The notes under the pieces: model-generated
Databases searched by the model: none
What the model was told of the DNA's origin: nothing
What the model saw: only the letters and a program-made list of their open reading frames with translations
Assembly: GCA_947626905.1 (NCBI GenBank)
Contig: CANQUE010000005.1
Span: 1-64,000, forward strand
Origin: an uncultured Oscillospiraceae bacterium
GTDB taxonomy: Bacteria; Bacillota; Clostridia; Oscillospirales; Oscillospiraceae
Reading direction: 5' to 3'
Length of the DNA: 64,000 nt
Shown: in pieces, positions 1 through 6,281 of the stretch
How the letters are laid out: each line of letters opens with the position of its first letter
Position numbering within the stretch: the stretch's first letter is position 1
Made by a program: the position numbers and the translations under genes

Positions 1-609
1 CGCCACAAGAAGCAGACCGGCGGTCACGGCCAGTTCGCCGACGTGAAGATCCGCTTCGAGCCCCAGGACGAGCAGGAAGATATGATCTTCGCCGAGGAGG
101 TGTTCGGCGGCAGCGTGCCCAAGAACTTCTTCCCCGCCGTTGAGAAGGGCCTGCGGGAGTGCTGCCTGAAGGGCGTGCTGGCGGGCTATCCCATGGTGTA
201 TCTGAAGGCCGTGCTGTACGACGGCGATTTCCACCCCGTGGACTCCTCCGAAATGGCCTTCAAGACCGCCGCCGGCCTGGCCTATAAGGAGCTGGTGAAC
301 GCCAACCCGGTCATCATGGAGCCCATCGGCCTTTTGAAGGTCACCGTGCCCGACGCCAACCTGGGCGACATCATGTCCGACATCCCCTCCAAGCGGCGGG
401 GCACCGTGCTGGGCATGAACGCCCACGACGGCATGCAGGTCGTGGAGGCGGAGGTGCCCATGGCGGAGATGACCACCTACGCCATCGACCTGCGCTCCAT
501 CACCCAGGGCCGCGGTTCCTTCACTCTGGACTTTATCCGCTATGACGAGACCCCCATGAACGTCCAGCAGAAGATCATCGAGGAGGCCAAGGCGCTGGCC
601 GCCGAGTAA
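1..609 (+). CDS. Elongation factor G family protein, C-terminal part (5' end outside window)
   Basis: The window opens inside this gene; 202 residues are visible and the frame is open from base 1. The sequence starts with the EF-G domain IV signature, here KKQTGGHGQFADV. It continues into domain V with the GDIMSDIPSKRRGTVLGM segment, which corresponds to the GD..(G/S)D...RRG...GM signature of ribosomal translocases. EF-G uses GTP to drive tRNA-mRNA translocation on the ribosome in the cytoplasm. The GTPase domain is not visible, so the canonical fusA cannot be told from the second EF-G-like paralogue found in many Firmicutes. The QTGGHGQ form (rather than QSGGRGQ) leans slightly towards the paralogue. 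The gene stands alone from the SGNH genes behind a strong hairpin. Confidence 0.93.
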   Translation, partial: RHKKQTGGHGQFADVKIRFEPQDEQEDMIFAEEVFGGSVPKNFFPAVEKGLRECCLKGVLAGYPMVYLKAVLYDGDFHPVDSSEMAFKTAAGLAYKELVNANPVIMEPIGLLKVTVPDANLGDIMSDIPSKRRGTVLGMNAHDGMQVVEAEVPMAEMTTYAIDLRSITQGRGSFTLDFIRYDETPMNVQQKIIEEAKALAAE

Positions 610-628
610 ACCCTGCAAACCAAATACG

Positions 629-660
629 CCAAGGGGAAGCGTTTGCTTCCCCTTGGCTTT
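629..660 (+). terminator. Hairpin after the EF-G gene
   Basis: A perfect 12-bp stem (629-640 with 645-656) closes a 4-nt loop 20 bases after the EF-G stop. The T tract is short (CTTTC), so termination may be partial and the SGNH genes could be reached by read-through. No clear sigma-A promoter is visible between it and the next gene. Confidence 0.65.
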
Positions 661-675
661 CAAAGGGAGAGATCC

Positions 676-1569
676 ATGGATCGTCACGGCGCAAACAAAT
701 TGCCCCAGGCAGTCATCATCGTGCTGTCGGTGCTGATCGTGCTGGCAGTGGGCCTGCTGTTGTGGACCGTAGGCCGCTATACCGGACAGGACCCGTCGGA
801 GGAAGCGTCTTCCCCCACCGCGGCCCTCTCCCCCACCTTCGCCCCGCCGACTGCCGTCCCCACCGCGGAACCCACACCGGAACCCACGGCCGAGCCCACG
901 CCGGAACCTACGCCGGAGCCCACGCCCATACCGGTGGAGCTGGGCGAAACGGAGGACGCCGGCCAGGAATACATCGACAAGATCGTCTTCCTGGGCGACA
1001 GCACCACCTATTGGCTGGCCGGATACGGCGTGCTTCCCTTCTCCCAGGTCTGGTGTGACTCCATCGGCACGCTGAGCCTGTTCAACTGGGAGATCGATAC
1101 CATCGCCTACTATGAACCCGGCGGCTCCGGCAGCCCCGTGCTGCTATATCTGAAAGACTGTATGGCCCGGCGTCAGCCGGAGATCCTGGTCATCACCCTG
1201 GGCCTCAACGGCATCGCCCTGCTGAATGAACAGGAGTTCCGGGACTACTACGTGGACATGCTGGCCGCCCTGCAGCAGGCCAGCCCCGACACCAAGATCA
1301 TCTGCCAGTCCATCTATCCCGTGGACGACAGCCAGGTCCCCAACGGGATCAGCAACGCGAAGGTCGTCGCCGCCAATGAGTGGATACGGGACATCGCGGA
1401 GCAGATGGGCGTGCGGTACCTCTATTCCCACGACATACTCATGGACGAAACAGGCAATCTGCGCTCGGACTATGACAACGGCGACGGCATGGGCATCCAT
1501 CTGGATACCGACGGCCTCAACGCCGTCTTGCAGTTCATCCGCACCCACGCCTGGCTGGACGACCCCTAA
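676..1569 (+). CDS. SGNH/GDSL hydrolase-like membrane-anchored protein, copy 1
   Basis: A 297-aa protein. One N-terminal membrane segment (about residues 11-33) is followed by a low-complexity PTPEPT linker (about 45-86) and an SGNH-hydrolase-like domain. Block I is FLGDST (GDS at 107-109). The block III position reads GLNG, keeping Asn but lacking the Asp of GxND. The C-terminal His lies in DGMGIH, two residues longer than the usual DxxH spacing. These features suggest an extracellular, membrane-tethered esterase or acetyl-transfer enzyme acting on cell-wall or surface glycans; the substrate is unknown. The start at 676 is chosen because GGGAGA precedes it; an upstream TTG at 643 lies inside the hairpin. 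It is the first of four tandem paralogues and its 3' part is nearly identical to copy 3. Confidence 0.8.
   Translation: MDRHGANKLPQAVIIVLSVLIVLAVGLLLWTVGRYTGQDPSEEASSPTAALSPTFAPPTAVPTAEPTPEPTAEPTPEPTPEPTPIPVELGETEDAGQEYIDKIVFLGDSTTYWLAGYGVLPFSQVWCDSIGTLSLFNWEIDTIAYYEPGGSGSPVLLYLKDCMARRQPEILVITLGLNGIALLNEQEFRDYYVDMLAALQQASPDTKIICQSIYPVDDSQVPNGISNAKVVAANEWIRDIAEQMGVRYLYSHDILMDETGNLRSDYDNGDGMGIHLDTDGLNAVLQFIRTHAWLDDP
911..1554 (+). repeat. 644-bp direct repeat, unit A (in SGNH copy 1)
   Basis: This block matches 2669-3312 with no indels. By eye the first 400 or so bases are identical and about eight substitutions fall in the last 250. It covers the end of the proline-rich linker and the whole SGNH domain. 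Confidence 0.93.
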
Positions 1570-1580
1570 GGAGGCATAAC

Positions 1581-2465
1581 ATGAACAGAAAGACCCGCGA
1601 GGGATTTTACACGCTCTGGACGCTGGCGCTGCTGGTCTGTGTGGCAGTGAGCCTGGGCGTACTGATCTATACATCCGTATCCGGCGGCCGCCGGGACCCG
1701 GGGTCGGCCGTCACTGCGGAGGGGCAGACGGAGCCCGCCTCCGGCGCCGATCCCGCCGCGGAGGGACAGACGGAGCCCGCCCAGGAGGGACAGGAAGCCT
1801 CCATGCCCACCGCCTCTCCGGAGCCCACCGAGCCGCCCGTCAGCTATATCCTGGCCCCCACCGAGGACGCGGGCCAGGAATACATCGACAAGATGGTATT
1901 TTTGGGCGACAGCACCACCTATGGCCTGCGCTATTATGACGTGCTGCCCAACTATCAGGTCTGGACGCCCTCCAGCGGCACTCTGTCGCTGTTCAACGTC
2001 CCCATCGAGACCATCGAATACTTCGCTCCCGGCACCACGGAAAATCCCCAAAACCTTTCCATCGCCGACTGCGCCGCCACCGGCAAGCCGGAATACCTGG
2101 TCATCACGTTGGGCATCAACGGCGTCGCCTGGCTGGATGAGACCCAATTCAAGCAGTATTACCGGGATCTGATCATCTCCATCCAGGACAACAGCCCCGA
2201 CACCAAGATCATCTGCCAGTCCATCTACCCGGTCATCGACTCCCTGACCCCCGACGGCATCAAAAACGACCGGATCGACGCCGCCAACCAGTGGATACAG
2301 GACCTGGTCCAGGAGACCGGCGTGCGGTATCTGAACACCCAGGAGGTGCTCAAGGACAGCACCGGCAACCTGATCGTAGAATACAACTCCGGCGACGGTA
2401 TCCACTTTATGCCCGACGGCCTGCGGTACATCCTCCAATACATCCGCACCCACGCCTGGCTGTGA
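1581..2465 (+). CDS. SGNH/GDSL hydrolase-like membrane-anchored protein, copy 2
   Basis: A 294-aa paralogue beginning 12 bases after copy 1, preceded by AAGGAGG. It has an N-terminal membrane segment (about residues 10-31), a Glu/Pro/Thr-rich linker to about 90, then the SGNH domain with GDS at 109-111, GINGVA at block III and a canonical DGIH (DxxH) near the C terminus. The domain is clearly more diverged from copies 1 and 3 than they are from each other. Short stretches, such as the codons for QFKQYYRDLI, are shared with copy 4. It is probably co-transcribed with its neighbours and displayed outside the membrane. The catalytic Ser-His-Asp set looks present, but the block III Asp is Gly, as in all four copies. 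Confidence 0.8.
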   Translation: MNRKTREGFYTLWTLALLVCVAVSLGVLIYTSVSGGRRDPGSAVTAEGQTEPASGADPAAEGQTEPAQEGQEASMPTASPEPTEPPVSYILAPTEDAGQEYIDKMVFLGDSTTYGLRYYDVLPNYQVWTPSSGTLSLFNVPIETIEYFAPGTTENPQNLSIADCAATGKPEYLVITLGINGVAWLDETQFKQYYRDLIISIQDNSPDTKIICQSIYPVIDSLTPDGIKNDRIDAANQWIQDLVQETGVRYLNTQEVLKDSTGNLIVEYNSGDGIHFMPDGLRYILQYIRTHAWL

Positions 2466-2481
2466 CCGAACAGGAAAGGAA

Positions 2482-3318
2482 GTGGCCCCTCTGCCTCCAG
2501 TCCCCCGCAGGAACCAGACAAACAACGCCCCTATAAGAGCGGTGCTGTGCGTGCTGCTGTGCGCCGCCTGCGTTTTATCGGTATATTTTCTGTTCGGCCG
2601 GGAGGAGTCCTCCGCCGACAGCGTCACGCCCTCTCCCGCGCCCACCGCCGTTCCCACCGCCGAGCCCTCGCCGGAGCCCACGCCCATACCGGTGGAGCTG
2701 GGCGAAACGGAGGACGCCGGCCAGGAATACATCGACAAGATCGTCTTCCTGGGCGACAGCACCACCTATTGGCTGGCCGGATACGGCGTGCTTCCCTTCT
2801 CCCAGGTCTGGTGTGACTCCATCGGCACGCTGAGCCTGTTCAACTGGGAGATCGATACCATCGCCTACTATGAACCCGGCGGCTCCGGCAGCCCCGTGCT
2901 GCTATATCTGAAAGACTGTATGGCCCGGCGTCAGCCGGAGATCCTGGTCATCACCCTGGGCCTCAACGGCATCGCCCTGCTGAATGAACAGGAGTTCCGG
3001 GACTACTACGTGGACATGCTGGCCGCCCTGCAGCAGGCCAGCCCCGACACCAAGATCATCTGCCAGTCCATCTATCCCGTGGACGACAGCCAGGTCCCCG
3101 AGGGCATCAGCAACGCGAAGGTCGTCGCCGCCAACGGGTGGATACGGGACATCGCGGAGCAGATGGGCGTGCGGTACCTTTATTCCCACGACATACTCAT
3201 GGACGAAACAGGCAATCTGCGCTCGGACTATGACAATGGCGACGGCATGGGCATCCATCTGGATACCGACGGCCTCAACGCCGTCCTGCAGTTCATCCGC
3301 ACCCACGCCTGGCAATGA
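2482..3318 (+). CDS. SGNH/GDSL hydrolase-like membrane-anchored protein, copy 3 (mosaic)
   Basis: A 278-aa paralogue with a GTG start at 2482, served by AGGAAAGG just upstream. The membrane segment (about residues 18-38) and its DNA closely match copy 4 (AVLCVLLCAACVLSVY is identical), while the linker end and SGNH domain are almost identical to copy 1. It therefore looks like a recombinant of the two neighbours. GDS is at 91-93; GLNG and DGMGIH are as in copy 1. The stop overlaps the copy 4 start as ATGA, which implies translational coupling. An ATG start is absent because the region homologous to the copy 4 start carries a one-base difference that shifts the frame. Confidence 0.78.
   Translation: MAPLPPVPRRNQTNNAPIRAVLCVLLCAACVLSVYFLFGREESSADSVTPSPAPTAVPTAEPSPEPTPIPVELGETEDAGQEYIDKIVFLGDSTTYWLAGYGVLPFSQVWCDSIGTLSLFNWEIDTIAYYEPGGSGSPVLLYLKDCMARRQPEILVITLGLNGIALLNEQEFRDYYVDMLAALQQASPDTKIICQSIYPVDDSQVPEGISNAKVVAANGWIRDIAEQMGVRYLYSHDILMDETGNLRSDYDNGDGMGIHLDTDGLNAVLQFIRTHAWQ
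2669..3312 (+). repeat. 644-bp direct repeat, unit B (in SGNH copy 3)
   Basis: Partner of 911-1554, 1,758 bases downstream in direct orientation. Recombination between the units would delete copy 2 and rebuild one intact hydrolase gene. Confidence 0.93.
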
Positions 3319-4163
3319 CCGACCGGAAAGGAAGTGCCCCCTTGCCTCCAGCCCCCCGCAGAAAACAGACAAACGTCCCGATAAAAGCGGTGCTGTGCGT
3401 GCTGCTGTGCGCCGCCTGCGTTTTATCGGTGTACCTCTTATTCGGCCGGGACGAGCCCTCCGCCGGCAGCGCCGATACGTCCTCTCCCCCGCCGACCTCC
3501 GCCCCCACCGCCGAACCCTCGCCGGAGCCCACCGCTCCGCCGGTGGAGCTGGGCGAAACGGCGGACGCCGGCCAGGAATACATCGACAGGATGTGCTTTT
3601 TGGGCGACAGCATCACCTATCAAATGGGGAGCAACCACTTTTTGCCCTTCACCCAGATCTGGGTGCCGGAGGTGGGGACGCTGGCCCTGTTCAGCTGTCC
3701 CTCCGTGCTCATCAACTATTATCCCAAGGACGATCCGGACAACCCCCGGGAGCTCTCCATCGCGGACACCGCGGCGGCCTGCCAGCCGGAGTACCTGGTC
3801 ATCACCCTGGGCCTCAACGGCATCGCCACCTTGGATGAGCCCCAATTCAAGCAGTATTACCGGGATCTGATCCACACCATCCAGGACAACAGCCCCGACA
3901 CCAAGATCATCTGCCAGTCCATCTTCCCTGTGGTGGAGAGCCTGGTCCCCGAGGGCATCACCAACAGCGGGGTGGTCGCCGGCAACCAGTGGATCCGGGA
4001 TGTGGCGGAAGAGACCGGCGTCCGGTTTTTGAACACCTATGAGGCGCTGGTAGACAGCTCCGGCGGTCTGGTCCCGGCCTATTCCCCCTGGGACGGCTAC
4101 CACGTGACCGCGGAGGCCTACGAGGTCATTTTCCAATACATCCGCACCCACGCCTGGCAATGA
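3315..4163 (+). CDS. SGNH/GDSL hydrolase-like membrane-anchored protein, copy 4
   Basis: A 282-aa last member of the array, starting with an ATGA overlap on copy 3. The membrane segment (about residues 22-43) has three Cys residues; a Ser/Pro/Thr linker runs to about 75 and GDS is at 97-99. Unlike the others, block I reads GDSIT, closest to the textbook SGNH form. Block III is GLNG and the C-terminal pair is DGYH, with DxxH spacing. The role is presumably the same as its paralogues: an extracytoplasmic esterase-like enzyme of unknown substrate. It is followed by a stem-loop that also covers the ribosome site of the next gene. Confidence 0.8.
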   Translation: MTDRKGSAPLPPAPRRKQTNVPIKAVLCVLLCAACVLSVYLLFGRDEPSAGSADTSSPPPTSAPTAEPSPEPTAPPVELGETADAGQEYIDRMCFLGDSITYQMGSNHFLPFTQIWVPEVGTLALFSCPSVLINYYPKDDPDNPRELSIADTAAACQPEYLVITLGLNGIATLDEPQFKQYYRDLIHTIQDNSPDTKIICQSIFPVVESLVPEGITNSGVVAGNQWIRDVAEETGVRFLNTYEALVDSSGGLVPAYSPWDGYHVTAEAYEVIFQYIRTHAWQ

Positions 4164-4170
4164 AACAGAT

Positions 4171-4206
4171 CCTCCCAGCCACGCATAAGATGGCCGGGAG
4201 GATTTT
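4171..4206 (+). promoter_or_regulatory. Hairpin covering the ribosome site of the ferritin-like gene
   Basis: CCTCCC (4171-4176) plus GCC pairs with GGCC-GGGAGG (4192-4201), one mismatch and an 11-nt loop, followed by ATTTT. The 3' arm contains the GGGAGG ribosome site of the gene that starts at 4210. It can act as a weak terminator for the SGNH operon and as a structure that hides the ribosome site when read through. Confidence 0.55.
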
Positions 4207-4209
4207 GCT

Positions 4210-4695
4210 ATGGAACAGATGCTCAAGGAAAGTTTGGACAATTTCGACGCCGTCTGGCAGCGGGTCACCTGCCCGGCCACGCCCCCGGAGGCCCGGCAGG
4301 AAACGGCCTCTCTGGAGGACGTTCTGCTGGGGTTCATCCACGACGAGACCTGCGCCGCGGCCCATACCGCCGCCCTGGCCCGGCTGTTCACCGGAGAGGG
4401 CCGGACCGTCCTGATGCGCCAGGCCGCAGACGCCCGGCGGCACCTGAAGCGGCTGCGGGCGGAGCATTACATCGTCGCCGGGGCGCCCGCCGGGGGCAAC
4501 CAGGACTGCCGCGGCATCGCCGGGAAGCTGGCCTCTCTGCGGACGGTGTATCTCCAGGCCCGGGACCGGGCCGGCCGCTACAGCCGGGAGGCGGAACGGG
4601 CGCCCGACGAGATAAGACCGCTGTTCTCCGCCTTCGCCGAGGAGGAGCGCCGCCACGCCCGGGAAGCCCGGGCGCTGCTGGTCGACAGCTTTTGA
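4210..4695 (+). CDS. Ferritin-like (rubrerythrin-type fold) helical protein
   Basis: A 161-aa, highly helical protein. Glu/His patterns typical of the four-helix ferritin-like superfamily are visible: ED..LGFIHDE near residues 36-47, DARRHLKRLRAEHY near 73-88, and EEERRHAREA near the C terminus. These are spaced like carboxylate and His ligands of a diiron site on separate helices. There are no membrane segments and no rubredoxin domain. Likely cytoplasmic iron or oxidative-stress handling; the exact family is not recognised. The ATG at 4210 follows GGGAGG with 8-nt spacing. Its TGA stop lies in one arm of the long inverted repeat shared with the convergent downstream gene. Confidence 0.6.
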   Translation: MEQMLKESLDNFDAVWQRVTCPATPPEARQETASLEDVLLGFIHDETCAAAHTAALARLFTGEGRTVLMRQAADARRHLKRLRAEHYIVAGAPAGGNQDCRGIAGKLASLRTVYLQARDRAGRYSREAERAPDEIRPLFSAFAEEERRHAREARALLVDSF

Positions 4696-4738
4696 CAGAA
4701 GCCTGCCGGGGCGCAGCCCCGGCAGGCTTCTGTCAAAA
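4690..4738. terminator. Perfect 22-bp inverted repeat between convergent genes
   Basis: TTTTGACAG... (4690-4711) pairs fully with 4717-4738 around a 5-nt centre. The TGA stops of both convergent genes lie in the stem arms (4693-4695 on plus, 4733-4735 on minus). Neither strand has a U tract after the stem, so it is a strong structure but not a textbook intrinsic terminator. Confidence 0.6.
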
Positions 4739-5110
4739 AAGACTGGCCTGTGCCGGCTCCTCCCGGCGGATGACTCCCAGCCGGATGAACAGCGGATAAA
4801 GATAGCTGGCCCCAAAAGTGCCCAGCTTCTTCGGTCCCACCACATCGCCGCCCAGTTCCATGGCCCGGTGGAAGGCCATGAATACGGTGCTCTGGGTGAT
4901 GCTCTTTTCCTTGCGGCTGATGAACAGCTCCCCGCCCGGATCTCCGGAGCGCCGCTGGCGGATCAAATACGTGAAGGCCAGGCCCTTGGCCGTGAAAAAA
5001 GTTTCCCCCTGCATGGCGATCAAAGCGTCCCACAGCGCGTCGTCCGCTTCCGTTCCGCCGATGCGCATGGCCTCCCGGAACCGCTCCAGCGCACCTCTTT
5101 CCCCCTCCAC
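4733..5110 (-). CDS. Conserved hypothetical protein
   Basis: A 125-aa soluble protein that I do not recognise as a named family. The central part (about residues 33-110) has a compact pattern: GETFFTAKGLAFTY, then ELFISRKEKSIT, then VGPKKLGTFGASYLYP. The density of invariant-looking Gly, Lys and aromatic residues suggests a real conserved domain, possibly binding nucleic acid. The GTG start at 5110 is preceded by AAGGGGGTGG, and a TATAAT element on the minus strand (5128-5133) lies just upstream. It is a single-gene unit, divergent from the hydrolase at 5229. Confidence 0.6.
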   Translation of the reverse strand: MEGERGALERFREAMRIGGTEADDALWDALIAMQGETFFTAKGLAFTYLIRQRRSGDPGGELFISRKEKSITQSTVFMAFHRAMELGGDVVGPKKLGTFGASYLYPLFIRLGVIRREEPAQASLF

Positions 5111-5127
5111 GGGTCCACCCCCTTTTT

Positions 5128-5133
5128 ATTATA
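5128..5133 (-). promoter_or_regulatory. -10 element for the hypothetical gene
   Basis: Minus-strand TATAAT 18 bases upstream of the GTG start. No good -35 hexamer is visible at 16-18 bp. Confidence 0.4.
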
Positions 5134-5165
5134 CTAGCACTTCCCTCTTCCAATGGCAAGCCCGA

Positions 5166-5194
5166 TTGACATGCCCGGGAAAAGCCGCTATAAT
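5166..5194 (+). promoter_or_regulatory. Consensus sigma-A promoter for the alpha/beta hydrolase
   Basis: TTGACA (5166-5171), 17-bp spacer, TATAAT (5189-5194): both hexamers match consensus perfectly. The start codon is 35 bases downstream behind AGGAGGG. Confidence 0.9.
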
Positions 5195-5228
5195 TCCCCT
5201 GGAAATACGTCGACAGGAGGGACTGGCC

Positions 5229-6179
5229 ATGGTCTGGATCGCTTGGATCGCCGGCGCAGCGGCGCTGTGCCTGGGGATGATCTATATCTGTTACCGGATA
5301 CCGTTTTACAACCCTCTGCCCCACCGGGAGGATATCTATGACATCCCCTCCGGAGAGCAGTACCAGACCGACCGGCCCAAAATGGAGGCCCTGATCCGGG
5401 AGCTGGAAGTCATCCCCTGTCAGCCGGTGCGCATCACCGCTTTCGACGGCACGCCCCTCGCCGCCCGGTATTACCATGTGGCCGACGGCGCGCCTGTACA
5501 GATCGAGTTTCACGGCTGGCGGGGCAGCGCCATCCGGGATTTCTGCGGCGGCGACAAGCTGGCCCGGCAGAGAGGGATGAACACGCTTCTGGTGGACCAG
5601 CGGGCCCACGGCAAGAGCGGCGGCCGGACCATCACCTTCGGCCTGCGGGAGCGGTTCGACTGCCTGGCCTGGTGCCGGTACGCCGCGGAGCGCTTTCCCG
5701 GCGTGCCCATCACCCTGGCCGGCGTATCCATGGGCGCCACCACCGTGCTTATGGCGGCGGGACTGGACCTGCCGGAGCAGGTGCGGGGCGTCATCGCCGA
5801 TTCCCCCTATTCCTCTCCGGTTGACATAATCAAAAAGGTCTGCGGGGACGCGCATCTGCCCCCGAAGCTGGTCTACCCTCTGATCCGGCTGGGCGCCAGG
5901 CTGTTCGGCGGCTTTGACCTGGCGGAGACCACCGCCGCCCGGGAGATAAAAAAGGCCCGGATCCCCATCCTCATCATCCATGGGGAGGACGACCGGTTCG
6001 TCCCCTGCGACATGAGCCGGGAGATATTTGACGCCTGCCCGGCCCGGAAAATGCGGGTCACCTTTCCCGGCGCCGGCCATGGCCTCAGCTACATCGCCGA
6101 CCCGGAGGGGTACCGGCGGGCGGTGGCTCAGTTCCTGGGGATGCTGGACTTGGAGCCGAACGGCCTGCCCCAGGCGTAA
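5229..6179 (+). CDS. Membrane-anchored alpha/beta hydrolase
   Basis: A 316-aa protein with an N-terminal hydrophobic segment (about residues 2-22) that probably anchors it to the membrane, followed by an alpha/beta-hydrolase fold. The nucleophile elbow is GVSMG (Ser about 167). The acid is in GEDDRFVP (Asp about 255) and the His in GAGHGLS (about 284); HGWRGSA near residue 97 matches the oxyanion region. It resembles the YqkD/BAAT-type hydrolases annotated as esterases or lysophospholipases, but the substrate cannot be inferred. It is monocistronic, with its own consensus promoter and a strong terminator. Confidence 0.85.
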   Translation: MVWIAWIAGAAALCLGMIYICYRIPFYNPLPHREDIYDIPSGEQYQTDRPKMEALIRELEVIPCQPVRITAFDGTPLAARYYHVADGAPVQIEFHGWRGSAIRDFCGGDKLARQRGMNTLLVDQRAHGKSGGRTITFGLRERFDCLAWCRYAAERFPGVPITLAGVSMGATTVLMAAGLDLPEQVRGVIADSPYSSPVDIIKKVCGDAHLPPKLVYPLIRLGARLFGGFDLAETTAAREIKKARIPILIIHGEDDRFVPCDMSREIFDACPARKMRVTFPGAGHGLSYIADPEGYRRAVAQFLGMLDLEPNGLPQA

Positions 6180-6228
6180 CATCCTCGCATGCCCGCCTTT
6201 TCGGGCCGGAGCAAGCGCATATAGAAAG

Positions 6229-6265
6229 CACCCCGCAGGACGTGAGGTCCTGCGGGGTGTTTTTT
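6229..6265 (+). terminator. Intrinsic terminator after the alpha/beta hydrolase
   Basis: A 13-bp GC-rich stem (6229-6241 with 6247-6259), 5-nt loop and six T. It also sits just beyond the uxaA stop of the convergent pectin operon. Confidence 0.93.
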
Positions 6266-6281
6266 CATTGGTCTTCGGCCG

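Noticed and set aside
643-675. Upstream TTG start for SGNH copy 1
   Set aside because: It lies in the loop and 3' arm of the EF-G hairpin and lacks a ribosome site; ATG 676 has GGGAGA.
911-3312. Insertion sequence explaining the repeated SGNH segment
   Set aside because: The repeated block is coding sequence of the hydrolase itself, with no transposase, terminal inverted repeats or target duplications.
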